The translations under genes and the position numbers were made by a program. A stretch of DNA of 64,000 nucleotides from Bathynomus jamesi (Eukaryota > Arthropoda > Malacostraca > Isopoda > Cirolanidae), in the NCBI GenBank assembly GCA_023014485.1, contig JAJOZX010002715.1, forward strand, positions 500,001 through 564,000, written 5' to 3'. Under the pieces are notes generated by a model. It saw only the letters and a list, made by a program, of their open reading frames with translations, was not told the DNA's origin and ran no database searches. This document shows positions 10,735 through 23,503 of this stretch, in pieces. Numbering within the stretch: the first letter of the stretch is position 1; each line of letters opens with the position of its first letter.

Positions 10735-11691
10735 CGTGGGAAGGAGATGAATAAGCTCAAAACAACAACACCCAGAAACGCCCATCTCCATAAGCTCATC
10801 ATTCATAATTGTACAGGTATGTTATACAGTAAAATGCCTGCTAGAGGTCATGCCTGAAAAGTGGCTAGAGCCTTCATTGAGGCCAAAATATTTAGTCCCA
10901 AATTCCCCTTCCTTTGTTTCTATGTTATGAAAAAGCCAGTAATAAGGCCATGCCTCTAGTCCATATTGCGGTTGCCTGATTGGTCCTGCAGCCACATGAT
11001 CATACATCAAATATGGCCAATCACAGAAAGCCATGCGCACAGTTAGTGTTGATGACACTTTCTCTGTTTTGCTAAAGATACCAGTAGCTCAGATTTAAGA
11101 GTGACATAAGCACGTTATTCAATTATGAACTGCTTTGAGTGATACATCGTGAAACAGAAGTGCTAATTCATCAATAAGTGTAGCAAAAATGGCAACCAAA
11201 AAATCTCGTAATGAACTGTCTTTGAAACAGAAGGTTGATCTGGTGAAAAACAGTGATGACAAAAGTAGTCGACAGTGAGCCGACATTTATGGCATTGGCA
11301 GAACGCAAGTGCAAAATATTATTAAATGAAAACAGGAAATCTTGGATTCCTATGATGAAAATGCCAACTCAAGCTGCAAAAGGCAATGTGTATCAACAGC
11401 AAATGATGACCTAAATGCAGGGCTGCATTTAGGGGGTGGTGCACTGGGCAAATGTCCAAGGCCCCACAAATTTCAATTGAAAAAAATTAAACATCACATA
11501 TTTGCCATCTGCGATGAGTTTTACTTTTTCCGGCAGGTAGCATGGCATCAGGCATTCTAATATCTGCTTTGATAGTGTTTAATTTGTTGTTCTTGTTAGT
11601 GTTACTCATTTCTAATGTTGTTACTAACTTCTTGTTTCTGTTGCAGATTCATGATTTATGTTCTTATTGTTGGCATTGTAATACGTACAAC

Positions 11692-14266
11692 ATGGAAATG
11701 AGCCGTGATCGGGATCGAAAGAGGAAATATAAACCCAGTAGTGAAAAGTGTAAGGATAAGAAGTGCAGAGAAGAATTTCTTGCGATGGTGCCAAAACTGA
11801 CTAATTGGATTAAATCATCATCAACTAAGTCAGCCCCTTCAGCAGGCCCAGCAGCTGCATTTTCAGGAGACTCGTCTACATCAACCCCTTCAGCAGGCCC
11901 ACCAGTTGCTTCTGCTACATCAGCAGCTACATCTTCAGAAGACCCGTCTATGTTAGTGCATTCAGCAGGCCCACCAGCTTCAGGACATGCAATTAATGAC
12001 ATTGGTTTGTGGCCACAAGTGCTGACCAATGACTTTAGAGAGTTCTGGATAGAGTGGGAACATCAGATTGCTGAAATTATGACAGTGACTTCAGTAACTC
12101 TTCAACTACTGAAAGTAGTACAACATGCCGATGTACGAAGACATTATTTGTTAAGAAACATAGCCTGACGAATGAGAGGATTGAGGTATCATGGCTGTGC
12201 TATTCTGAGTCCACAGGCTGTGTTTACTGTTTTGTCTGTAAATTAATGTCGAGGGTGGACAGCAAGTTCACAATCAGGTTCAATGACTGGAAGCATGGTA
12301 GACAATCGGTCAAAGCACACACAAAATGTGAGCAACATATGGAGCCGATGAGATATTTGTTGGTTAGAAAGTCTGTCTCCGGCTGTGTTGATTCGAAACT
12401 GGTGAACCAGTTTGAAAAGGATTGCAACTACTGGCAGGAAGTTTTGCAGTGCTGTGTCGATGTTATCAAGTATATCATGTCACGATAGCAATTCGTGGAC
12501 ATGACTCCCATTTTGGTTCACCAAACAACGGCAACTATTACAGAATTTTGGAACTTTTAAGTAAATATGACAGTTTTCTAGCTGCGCATATAAGCGAGCA
12601 TGCCAACAAAGGTAGCGGACACACCTCATATCTCTCTCATTTCATTTGCGAGGAACTCATACTGTTGATGGCTGATAAAGTACTTCAGACGATTATCTGA
12701 GAAACCCACCAGTCAAAATACTAATCTCTATCCATCGACTCTACGCCTGATGTTTCCCACACTGATCAACTGTGCTTCACCATCCGATATGTGGTTGAGC
12801 CTGGGTCCGTTGAGTGATTTCTACAGTTCATACCTATGAACATACATACAGGGGAAGGAATTGCCGACGTGGTCCTCAACTTTCTGGAGATGCATGGCAT
12901 TCAAATTGGAGACTGCAAAGGACAGTCTTATGATAACGCAAGCAATATGGCAGGGAAATACAATGGCGTAAAAAGCCACATCAAGTCAAAATCTTTGTAT
13001 GCTGAGTTTGTGCCATGCATGTGCCACTCACTAAATCTTGTGGGTAAATCAGCAGTGGACAGTCGCACAGCAGCCATTGAATTGTTTATGCTCATTCAGA
13101 ATGTCTTCACGTTTCTCATATCCTCGACATACTGATGGCATCGACATGTAGAAGTTCTCAATAGTAGTTCCCGTAGTGAGAAACTAAAGATCTACAAAGG
13201 TCTCTCCGATACCCGCTGGTCAGCCAGATCAGATGCTGTCCAATCTTTAACCGAAGGTTACACCAAGAATATCGTGGTACTGGATGAGCTAGCAGTAGAT
13301 ACCAGCCAAACTGCGGAAGCCAGGATCAAAGCCAGGGGATTGTCTAAACAGCTTCAACAACTCGAAACAGCCATTTTATTGGTTTTATGGAACACTATTC
13401 TCGAATGATTTCAAAAAATGAATGCATCTCTGCAAAAACAAGGAATGTCATTAGACTCAGCCACCCTCTTGCTGAAATCACTACCGCAGTTTGTTGAAGA
13501 TCTCGGATCAAGATTTGATGAATTCGAGGACCAGGGCATCGGAAAGTGTGGTCATTGAGTATACAAGGAATTGACTCCATGCACAAAGAAGAGAAAGTGC
13601 CATCATGATGAAATTGGAACTGCCAAAGATACAAACCTGACACCAAGAGATTCATTTTGGACCACTGCATTTCTACCGATAACTGATAAACTGTGTACCA
13701 CTCTGAACACTCGCCTAGAAGCGTACGCTGTCCTGCAGAAAAGATTTGGAGTTTTGTATTTCCTTCTAGTCCTGGACATTGACAGTCTTTGATGGTCAGC
13801 TGAACATCTAGTAGAATGCTATCCAGCTGATCTAGAGAAAGAGCTGGTAACAGGAGTTGTGCAGTTCGCTGCCCTAGTGAAACTCACCGAAAGTGAAGCA
13901 GAATCCCAGACGGAACGTGAAAACATGTGCAACAGATTTTATTGGCATATGAACACAAACAAACTGAAAGGAACATTCCCAAATATGGAAATAGCAATGA
14001 GAATATACCTGTGTATGTTTGTCACAAACTGTTCTGGTGAACATTCATTCTCAGAACTCAAACTGATCAAAAATGACCTTCGCTCCACAATGGGCCAGGA
14101 GCGCCTTTCGTCCCTGGCCATGACTCCAGATTCCTGGGATCTTGGGAGCATTGCTCCAATAAATTTGACCATGAGAAAAAGTAAATTTGGGTTTGGGTTT
14201 TGTTCATCCGCTAGACGTTATGCAATTTTTTTGCGTATACGTTCTTGTACAAACCAATTTTTTTAA
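11692..14266 (+). pseudogene. hAT transposase, ZMYM1/DUF4371-like, broken
   Basis: After a likely acceptor (TTGTTGCAG, ending 11646) the ATG at 11692 starts a basic N terminus with PKLTNWIKSS and an Ala/Ser/Pro linker. Further on: FNDWKH (TTF-type zinc-finger region, about 12280), AIRGHDSHFGSPNNGNYY and ELLSKYDSFLAAHI (DUF4371, about 12490-12600), CKGQSYDNASNMAGKYNG with the second acidic residue (about 12915), CMCHSLNLV (about 13015), and the hATC dimerisation region SGEHSFSELKLIKNDLRSTM (about 14030-14090). Stops and frameshifts separate these pieces (for example near 12165, 12485, 12700, 13135 and 13790), so it is inactive. The family moves hAT DNA by cut and paste. Confidence 0.85.
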
Positions 14267-14480
14267 ATTACAAATTTAGTTATTTTAAGTTTAGTTGGTA
14301 ATTCCATATTTAACAATTATTTTTATTTTTTGTTAAGCTTCAATGTTTTGATAATTAAAATTTTATTAAAACGTATATTTTTTTAATATAAAATTATCAG
14401 GATTGGACTATGTTCCATTGATCTCGGCCAGGTTTGATAAATTGGCCAGATAATTACTTGTGCGGTTTTAAGTAATCCAC

Positions 14481-17095
14481 CATGACTCTAGAATTGAAAA
14501 GTTTAGTTAAGTTTAAACTTACTTTTACTTACTTTAACTTACCTACTTTTACTTACTCTTCCTTACTTTTACTAAGTTTAAAGCACTTACTTTTACTTAC
14601 TTTCATTGTACTATATTTACTTACTTTTACTCACTTTTACCATACTATATTTACTAACTTTTACTTATTTTGTATTTTTTCAGGTAGTCAATAATCAATA
14701 ATGGATCCTAATATTGATGAAGTTGGAGAGAAAAGTGAGGGTGTTAAAAGGGGTTACTTTTGTGGTCAATGCAAGAACAAATATTCAAAGAAGCAAAACT
14801 GGGAGGAACATTTTAATTCCAAAAAAAATATTTGTTACAATACAAGAGGTCCCAGAGTTTGGGCCCACAGCTTAGATATTGCAGTAAAGAAATACCAGGA
14901 TGAAGTGCAGCAAAGAGATACGGCAAAGCAGTCATTTAGTTTGTTCACAAAATGTGCTAGTGCTAGACCTCAGAAAAATGAACCAACTTCTTCAACTGCT
15001 AATCTAGAAAATGAAACTTTTTCACTAGATGTTTCACAGACTGAAGAAAGTGCTTCTCCTCCACCTAAGAAACAAAAGGTAAGTGAGGAATCTGCGCATC
15101 AGACTAACAAAACTGCTTTAGAGGAATTTGAAAATTCCCAAATCCAGAAGACATTGAATGCAATTTTGCGCCTAACAAAAGAAACTCACCAAGCTGTTGT
15201 GGTTAATAAAGAGAAGAGTCAAAATATGCCTTCAAGTTCAAGTGTTGCATCCAAATCTAATAAAGCAAAAAGCAACAAATTTGACATTTCCATAGCCCAT
15301 TTAAGCAAGTGTAAATCAATACAAGAAATCCTGAACAATGATTTGATCAAATCTACATTCAAATTGGTGGAAAAGAAGGATCTAGGGCATGCTTTTTATG
15401 AAGTGATGAAAACATCTTCTCGGAACACTACTAAACGCATAGAAGACTTATGTGGTAACATCTTATACTACATAATGAAAACAAACACTGCATGGGCTCT
15501 ATATCCAGTACTTCTAGCTGTATTGCATAGGTCAGGTTGTGAGGTTGGAAATTTGAATCATAGCACACATGCGTGCGAGACAATTTGTGAGCTATTAGAT
15601 AATCAACTTAAAGAACAAACTGTAAAGTGGTTCTTAGAACAAACTTCAGTAACAATAACAGCTGACATTGGAACAATTTTGGGATTAAGCATGCTAGTTG
15701 TATTAGTTATGAGTGAAGAAGATAAGACTGTAAAACTTGCTGGGATAAATTTAGTACGCAGCAAATCAGGAGTTTATTTGGCCAATGAAATTTTTGATGT
15801 GTTGAAGTCTCCTAATCACTTGAAACTATCTGAAGAAGCAATTCAATCCCAGGTATCTGGAATGGTTGGAGATGGGGGCTTTTTGTAAGGACAACGAGCC
15901 ATTTAAAAACGAAATGAAAAAGTTGTTTGGAGAAAATTTCAAATTTCGATGGGACTTAATGCATCTTGTGAACAGAGCCCACGTTGATGCATTGAAGAAA
16001 ATTTGTAAACTAAGTGAGCTTTTAGACTTTATTCAGAATCACACTTCAAATCTGAGATCAGGCCTTGACTCTACCAATATGGTTCTTGACAATATCATTG
16101 GTTTTAAGAGACCAAAACTCAAATCTGATACTCGCATGGTTAATTACGAATTTGATCAATTTGATAGATTTGTGGAAAATTGTGTATTTTTTGATCATCC
16201 ACAAGAGAAAGAAATTAGTGCCAAGTTCTATGTATTGATTTCCTATGTAACAAAGATTATGTTGCAAGTAGCTCAAAAAACCACAGTTAGTGCAGAATTT
16301 GTAGAAAATATATTTTATAAAGAAGGAGGGAAAACTGTTATGTTAAGAGTGATGGAAACAATTTCCAAATTAGCTAATGGAGGAAATGCAAATGATGTAG
16401 TTTCTGAATTTAAGCACGATACCACAGGGCAGCAAAAGGAACTAACAGCTGAGGATTACATCCTAAATGAAGTTTACAAATACATCAAGAAACGTTCTGA
16501 TTACTACCAGGTTGCTGAAGTTGCTAGACCATCCAGAACCAGATCTGAAAGTAGTTTTACAAAAGATTCAGTGATAAATTGGCTGACAGAATATATAGAA
16601 CAGCTGTGGAAAGGAATCACAGAGAGATTAAAGCATTTTGATAAAGATGAATCAACTGCCTGGAGTGAAGCACCAGCTGAAGGGACATTCTCCATTCTTG
16701 GTTACATTGTTGAACACAAAGGATCCATTAAGCCATCTCATTTGACTAAGCTGTGCAGAATTGTGAAGGAGGGTCCAGCTCCAGGCACTAGATCTGCTGT
16801 AATGATCACACAGAAAGCCATTGATCAGTGGCCAAGCATACATGGTGGTAAATTCACAACAAATGCCTACATGCAAGGTCTAACATCGTCCACTGTTGCT
16901 GCTGCAATGAATAAATAAACTTAAGGTGAGTTATAAACTGTACATTATTGTATTATGATGTTTAGCTAAAACAATTTGTAATTGGTATGTCGTCAGTTCA
17001 AGAGTTTACTATCATTAACCTATCTAGTGGTGTAAGGGGGAAAAAAGTAAATTCAGAGCTGTGCTCCAGTAAATTTTTTCAAATCTGGAGTCATG
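14481..17095 (+). mobile_element. Candidate element carrying a zinc-finger, hAT-like protein
   Basis: A 21-bp imperfect inverted repeat (18 of 21 matching) starts CATGACTC at 14481 and ends GAGTCATG at 17095, bracketing the ORF at 14701-16918. No clear target duplication was found, so the borders are provisional. It lies in the 3' region of the host hAT element. Confidence 0.4.
14701..16918 (+). pseudogene. Zinc-finger, divergent hAT-like transposase, one frameshift
   Basis: Two open frames (14701-15888 and 15866-16918) join if one G is lost from the GGGGG run near 15875, giving about 735 residues. Residues 20-45 hold C-x2-C plus H and C (FCGQCKNKYSKKQNWEEHF). A Ser-rich linker carries PPPKKQK, a possible nuclear signal. 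Then: TADIG (candidate D1, about residue 320), GMVGDGAF (candidate D2, split by the frameshift), FRWDLMHLVNRAH, SDTRMVNYEF in the RW position, and AEGTFSILGYIVEHKGSIKP, which matches the layout of the hATC region. I do not recognise the family. The start follows an acceptor (TTTTTCAG, about 14683). The preceding 14500-14660 is a pyrimidine-rich, imperfect TTTTACTTAC repeat. Confidence 0.7.
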
Positions 17096-17250
17096 TCCCT
17101 GGCACTGTTGAGTATAGAGCATGAGGTGTTGCAGTTGGTGAGTTTCGAGGACACAATCACGCAGTTTTCAAAACAAAAAGCCAAGAAGCATCCTATGTAA
17201 TATTCATTACAAATCTACACTCTATCTACAGTACAGTAAGCTGTACAGTT

Positions 17251-20200
17251 TAGCTGTTTATTAAGTGCATTACAACTGTAGCTGTTTATTAAGTGCATTA
17301 CAACTGTAGCTGTTTATTAAGTGCATTACAACTGTAGCTGTTTATTAAGTGCATTACAACTGTAGCTGTTTATTAAGTGCATTACAACTGTAGCTGTTTA
17401 TTAAGTGCATTACAACTGTAGCTGTTTATTAAGTGCATTACAACTGTAGCTGTTTATTAAGTGCATTACAACTGTAGCTGTTTATTAAGTGCATTACAAC
17501 TGTAGCTGTTTATTAAGTGCATTACAACTGTAGCTGTTTATTAAGTGCATTACAACTGTAGCTGTTTATTAAGTGCATTACAACTGTAGCTGTTTATTAA
17601 GTGCATTACAACTGTAGCTGTTTATTAAGTGCATTACAACTGTAGCTGTTTATTAAGTGCATTACAACTGTAGCTGTTTATTAAGTGCATTACAACTGTA
17701 GCTGTTTATTAAGTGCATTACAACTGTAGCTGTTTATTAAGTGCATTACAACTGTAGCTGTTTATTAAGTGCATTAAACTGTAGCTGTTTATTAAGTGCA
17801 TTACAACTGTAGCTGTTTATTAAGTGCATTACAACTGTAGCTGTTTATTAAGTGCATTACAACTGTAGCTGTTTATTAAGTGCATTACAACTGTAGCTGT
17901 TTATTAAGTGCATTACAACTGTAGCTGTTTATTAAGTGCATTACAACTGTAGCTGTTTATTAAGTGCATTACAACTGTAGCTGTTTATTAAGTGCATTAC
18001 AACTGTAGCTGTTTATTAAGTGCATTACAACTGTAGCTGTTTATTAAGTGCATTACAACTGTAGCTGTTTATTAAGTGCATTACAACTGTAGCTGTTTAT
18101 TAAGTGCATTACAACTGTAGCTGTTTATTAAGTGCATTACAACTGTAGCTGTTTATTAAGTGCATTACAACTGTAGCTGTTTATTAAGTGCATTACAACT
18201 GTAGCTGTTTAAAGTGCATTACAACTGTAGCTGTTTATTAAGTGCATTACAACTGTAGCTGTTTATTAAGTGCATTACAACTGTAGCTGTTTATTAAGTG
18301 CATTACAACTGTAGCTGTTTATTAAGTGCATTACAACTGTAGCTGTTTATTAAGTGCATTACAACTGTAGCTGTTTATTAAGTGCATTACAACTGTAGCT
18401 GTTTATTAAGTGCATTACAACTGTAGCTGTTTATTAAGTGCATTACAACTGTAGCTGTTTTAAGTGCATTACAACTGTAGCTGTTTATTAAGTGCATTAC
18501 AACTGTAGCTGTTTATTAAGTGCATTACAACTGTAGCTGTTTATTAAGTGCATTACAACTGTAGCTGTTTATTAGTGCATTACAACTGTAGCTGTTTATT
18601 AAGTGCATTACAACTGTAGCTGTTTATTAAGTGCATTACAACTGTAGCTGTTTATTAAGTGCATTACAACTGTAGCTGTTTATTAAGTGCATTACAACTG
18701 TAGCTGTTTATTAAGTGCATTACAACTGTAGCTGTTTATTAAGTGCATTACAACTGTAGCTGTTTATTAAGTGCATTACAACTGTAGCTGTTATTAAGTG
18801 CATTACAACTGTAGCTGTTATTAAGTGCATTACAACTGTAGCTGTTTATTAAGTGCATTACAACTGTAGCTGTTTATTAAGTGCATTACAACTGTAGCTG
18901 TTTATTAAGTGCATTACAACTGTAGCTGTTTATTAAGTGCATTACAACTGTAGCTGTTTATTAAGTGCATTACAACTGTAGCTGTTTATTAAGTGCATTA
19001 CAACTGTAGCTGTTATTAAGTGCATTACAACTGTAGCTGTTTATTAAGTGCATTACAACTGTAGCTGTTTATTAAGTGCATTACAACTGTAGCTGTTTAT
19101 TAAGTGCATTACAACTGTAGCTGTTTATTAAGTGCATTACAACTGTAGCTGTTTATTAAGTGCATTACAACTGTAGCTGTTTATTAAGTGCATTACAACT
19201 GTAGCTGTTTATTAAGTGCATTACAACTGTAGCTGTTTATTAAGTGCATTACAACTGTAGCTGTTTATTAAGTGCATTACAACTGTAGCTGTTTATTAAG
19301 TGCATTACAACTGTAGCTGTTTATTAAGTGCATTACAACTGTAGCTGTTTATTAAGTGCATTACAACTGTAGCTGTTTATTAAGTGCATTACAACTGTAG
19401 CTGTTTATTAAGTGCATTACAACTGTAGCTGTTTATTAAGTGCATTACAACTGTAGCTGTTTATTAAGTGCATTACAACTGTAGCTGTTTATTAAGTGCA
19501 TTACAACTGTAGCTGTTTATTAAGTGCATTACAACTGTAGCTGTTTATTAAGTGCATTACAACTGTAGCTGTTTATTAAGTGCATTACAACTGTAGCTGT
19601 TTATTAAGTGCATTAAACTGTAGCTGTTTATTAAGTGCATTACAACTGTAGCTGTTATTAAGTGCATTACAACTGTAGCTGTTTATTAAGTGCATTACAA
19701 CTGTAGCTGTTTATTAAGTGCATTAAACTGTAGCTGTTTATTAAGTGCATTACAACTGTAGCTGTTTATTAAGTGCATTACAACTGTAGCTGTTTATTAG
19801 TGCATTACAACTGTAGCTGTTTATTAAGTGCATTACAACTGTAGCTGTTTATTAAGTTGCATTACAACTGTAGCTGTTTATTAAGTGCATTACAACTGTA
19901 GCTGTTTATTAAGTGCATTACAACTGTAGCTGTTTATTAAGTGCATTACAACTGTAGCTGTTTATTAAGTGCATTACAACTGTAGCTGTTTATTAAGTGC
20001 ATTACAACTGTAGCTGTTTATTAAGTGCATTACAACTGTAGCTGTTTATTAAGTGCATTAAACTGTAGCTGTTTATTAAGTGCATTACAACTGTAGCTGT
20101 TTATTAAGTGCATTACAACTGTAGCTGTTTATTAAGTGCATTACAACTGTAGCTGTTTATTAAGTGCATTACAACTGTAGCTGTTTATTAAGTGCATTAC

Positions 20201-20560
20201 AACTGTAGCTGTTTATTAAGTGCATTACAACTGTAGCTGTTTATTAAGTGCATTACAACTGTAGCTGTTTATTAAGTGCATTACAACTGTAGCTGCTTAT
20301 TAAGTGCATTACAACTGTAGCTGTTTATTAAGTGCATTACAACTGTAGCTGTTTATTAAGTGCATTACAACTGTAGCTGTTTATTAAGTGCATTACAACT
20401 GTAGCTGTTTATTAAGTGCATTACAACTGTAGCTGTTTATTAAGTGCATTACAACTGTAGCTGTTTATTAAGTGCATTACAACTGTAGCTGTTTATTAAG
20501 TGCATTACAACTGTAGCTGTTTATTAAGTGCATTACAACTGTAGCTGTTTATTAAGTGCA
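17251..20560. repeat. 28-bp satellite array, about 118 copies
   Basis: Unit GTGCATTACAACTGTAGCTG plus TTTATTAA, repeated head to tail over 3.3 kb. Most units are identical. Variants are mostly one- to three-base losses (CATTAAACTG near 17775, 19612, 19725 and 20057; TGTTATTAAG near 18790, 18817, 19012 and 19653), with rare substitutions (GCTGCTTATT near 20293). No spacers, so it is not CRISPR-like. It lies within hAT DNA. Confidence 0.97.
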
Positions 20561-21821
20561 CTCTATGTGTACATAGTTGTTATAGTCTTTAATATCACAT
20601 TAATAAGCCAAATGGCTTCCGCATGTGTGTGTTTTGTGTTAAAAAAATATCTGTTATGTGCATTACAAAATATTGTCATTGTCACACTAAAATAATAATC
20701 CCGAGAAATAGTTTGCCCAAGGCCCCGCACACTGTAAATGCGCCCCTGCCTAAATGATTTGATGTGACAATGTTCTCGGCTAGTCCCTGTCATTGGGCCG
20801 ATGATGCAAGAGAAAGCTCTGGCAATAGTCCGAGAGCTCAATCTAATGGAGTTCAAAGCTGCATAGTTTCAAACAGTGCCATAATCTTTCTGGTGCACGC
20901 ATTTGTGGTGAAAGTGGAAGTGTGGATAAAGGTGCTGTCACAGACTGGCAGGAAAAACTTCTGTCCATCAAGCCCACCACTGTCCAGTCATGTTTCAAAA
21001 AGGCCGGCTTTCCTGCTGCCGCGCCAGAAGAAGGCCCAGAGGATGACATCTCCCTCAGCCATCTCATCATCACAGCATCCAAACAACTTGGTATCAAGGA
21101 ACCGATGACAGCTGCAGAATTTGCTGACTTCAACAAAGACATTCCTGCTACTGAAGAACTTGAGGACAACTAAGAGAAGAAACTCGTTGCTGGCTTTGTT
21201 AAGAATGAGAGATCGACCGACAACAACCCTGACCAAGAACCAGAGCCTGACCACGAACCTGAGTGCCTAATCAAAGACATCTCTGAAGCACTCAAATGGG
21301 CCAACCAACTAAAACTCTTCTCCGTGAAAAAAAGATTGACAAAAAGCTACACATCAGCTGTACAGGTAGAGGCAGATTATGAAAGTGAAATTGTGGACTC
21401 TAAGCTGTACAACAAACAATCTTATATTATTGACTTCTTTAAAGTATAAAAGAATAAAATAATAAAAATAACTTGACTACATTTCATGTTTACCGGTTCA
21501 TTAAAAATCTATATCCTTATATAAGCACTTGTTTACTTCATTAAAAAGCTATATCCTTATATAAGCACAACACAATAAAGCATTTTCCCTATGAAAATGA
21601 ACTTTTCATTTGACATCACATTGCCTCTATTGAGGCCAGTCCTCAATTAGGGCCAAATCCACCAGGTCCCAAGGGTGACTGCAATGGAGAAGTTTTACTG
21701 TAGTGTATATGTATGTATAACAGAGTTAGAATATATAGTGATTTAAGAGATTTTTTTTGGTTTCTGACTTTACGTGGGGTCGCAGGAACGTAACCCCCGC
21801 GTAAGTTGCGAGTCTACTGTA

Positions 21822-23134
21822 TATATTATTAGTATCATAATTTTCACCATTAATATGCATTTCCACAAAAAATGAGTGACAAATTTGAATAAAGTGACTA
21901 AAATTACCTCATAAAAGGTTTTGATTTACAGGTCCAGCCCATGTCATGTAAAACATATTAACCCTATTCGCTATTTGGTCCTATCAAGATTATCCAAGTC
22001 ACAAGTCACATTTCATAATAAAATTGTGCAAAATGTTGGTATCAAGTCAGCTAATGAACATACAGTACAACTGTTTACATAGTTAGCAAAGTAGCCTACA
22101 TTTACTGTGAAGTGCTTCTACCTCAAGGGTGTGCTGCTCCCACAAAGTCTGCTCAGCACCAACTGAGGTGGCCACAATGTAGTCGCCACCTTTTCCTTAT
22201 GCTCATGCCTAGTGATGTTAAAAAATTGTTTTTTTTTATGTCCATGTTTTTTTTGTTTTTTTTAATAATTAATATAGATATTGCCAATTTAATTATAAGG
22301 TATACTTTTGCAATGATATTATAAAAATAAATAAATAAATAATAAAATAGGCCATATGGTACCAGTATAGAATGTCCTTTTCAGCCTATTTACAGAAAAA
22401 ACTGGCCTCTTTCTTGCACTGAAAGTCTTGTATCTTGAGATCCGTTAAACTTGCGAGAACACTGGCTGGGAGCTGACTCCCCATTGTCCAACCTTTCCAG
22501 GACTCTCCCATCCATGCCTCGGATTTTGAATCTCCCACTTAACTATCCTTTAGACCCGCGATGACATATTTTCCCCCTGAGACCATCCATATATATATAT
22601 ACATACACATACACCCATATACATATATACCAATATTTTTTTTTTTTTTTTTTTAAGTTTGGGAAGAACCGATTCGCCTCTATTTAAAAGGGCATATCTC
22701 AGCGGAAAAACAAAGAAAAAGTGAGAGGAAAGACAGAGGAAAAAGAAAGGGTGGAGGGGATAGTCGAAGTGGAAAAAGACCAAGGACTGCAGGGTCGAGC
22801 CCCATCATCCTTGGGTGCTAGGGCCGGGAGGGCGCACGTGAAACCTCCAGGAACAAGCACGTACAAACGAGCACAAAGAGCACTCAAGAGCACGAGCTTA
22901 GAACCCCCTTGCGGGGATATATACCAATATATACATAAATACTTATATACACATTTATATCTATTATATACCCCATACACATGCATACATCCAGAATTCC
23001 AGATACATACGCATGCATACTCACATATATACCTACACAAACTCATACACCTCTATTTCGCCCTTTCATTATCTCCGAGATCATTTAGCACATACAGTAA
23101 TATCCATACAGCCAAAAGAAACTGATTAAGCACA
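21822..23134. other. AT-rich region with LINE tail fragment and simple repeats
   Basis: About 21935-22100 resembles the 3' UTR seen near 52860-53220 (CAAAATGTTGGTATCAAGTC-like block), so it is probably a LINE tail fragment. 22320-22345 is an AATA run. A GC-richer block at 22650-22910 ends GAACCCCCTTGCGGGGATAT and encodes an open frame (22721-23125) with no motif I recognise. TA-rich stretches at 22580-22640 and 22915-23050 resemble microsatellite. Confidence 0.45.
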
Positions 23135-23332
23135 GGCAGAGCAGCAAAGCTAGTATTTATATCCCAAAATGCAAAATTCCAAGAAAGTGAAGTAAAACAT
23201 GGTGCTACATTGGCTTCGTCAACATCCAAATCTGCAATAAGTACCAGTACCTGCGATATTGAAACTATATGCTCTAATCAATCTAGTGATAATGATTCTT
23301 CAATGGAAATAGAATCAGATAATGAAAGTTAA
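23135..23332 (+). other. Possible coding tail, Ser/Asp/Glu-rich
   Basis: An open frame of about 65 codons ends at TAA (23330-23332) with an acidic Ser-rich end (SSDNDSSMEIESDNES). A degenerate copy of its last part lies near 25000-25080, followed in both places by the same AGGTTAACA-containing AT-rich sequence. This could be the 3' end of a transposon gene or a terminal exon. I cannot identify it. Confidence 0.3.
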
Positions 23333-23404
23333 ACAGTATTAGGTTAACACAAAGGTTAAAGAAAGAGATGAATATTTTTATTTTTTTTATTTTTCTATTT
23401 GGAA

Positions 23405-23431
23405 TATATATATATATATAATATGTAATAT

Positions 23432-23500
<69 letters not shown>
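23405..23500. repeat. TA dinucleotide microsatellite
   Basis: Nearly pure TA repeat that continues on the far side of two inserted Tc1/mariner elements (24073-24113 and about 24871-24907). Its TA content explains the insertions. Confidence 0.95.

Positions 23501-23502
<2 letters not shown>

Positions 23503-23503
<1 letters not shown>

Larger units (their letters stand above)
11418..20748 (+). mobile_element. hAT element (ZMYM1-like transposase) with nested insertion and satellite
   Basis: Ends CAGGGCTGCATTTA at 11418 and the complement of CAGGGGCGCATTTACAGTG ending at 20748. The 8-bp target duplication CCTAAATG lies at 11410-11417 and 20749-20756. The subterminal CCAAGGCCCC block is shared in inverted orientation. 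The interior holds the transposase pseudogene, a second element (14481-17095) and a 28-bp satellite (17251-20560), which together explain its unusual 9.3-kb length. Confidence 0.9.
11189..21449 (+). pseudogene. Tigger transposase, split by hAT and core-deleted (inner element)
   Basis: 5' part 11189-11417 encodes a pogo-type helix-turn-helix (ATKKSRNELSLKQKVDLVK) with in-frame stops at about 11276 and 11326. The hAT inserts after NDDLN. The reading resumes at about 20757 with IGPMMQEKALAIVRELN, the second CENP-B-like helix-turn-helix, then VTDWQEKLLSIK, then jumps to SCFKKAGF and an acidic C-terminal tail ending at 21449. The DDD catalytic domain between these is missing, so this is a binding-domain-plus-tail derivative. 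Confidence 0.75.
10827..21700 (+). mobile_element. Inner Tigger/pogo element
   Basis: CAGTAAAA at 10827 and TTTTACTG ending at 21700, with TA on both sides (10825-10826, 21701-21702). Subterminal CATTGAGGCC and its complement recur at both ends. Carries a broken transposase interrupted by a hAT element at 11418-20748. Confidence 0.8.
9880..21819 (+). mobile_element. Outer Tigger/pogo element (contains nested insertions)
   Basis: TIRs CAGTAGACTCGCAACTTACG at 9880 and its complement ending at 21819, flanked by TA (9878-9879, 21820-21821), as expected for Tc1/mariner-pogo. Its own DNA is 9880-10826 plus 21701-21819; the inner Tigger occupies 10827-21700. Only the C-terminal part of a transposase remains. 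Confidence 0.85.

Noticed and set aside
17251..20560. CRISPR-like array
   Set aside because: Direct repeats have no spacers, and the context is eukaryotic transposon DNA; it is a satellite.
22721..23125. 134-codon open frame as a gene
   Set aside because: Low-complexity Lys/Glu start and a tail encoded by TA-rich microsatellite; no motif and no splice signals.
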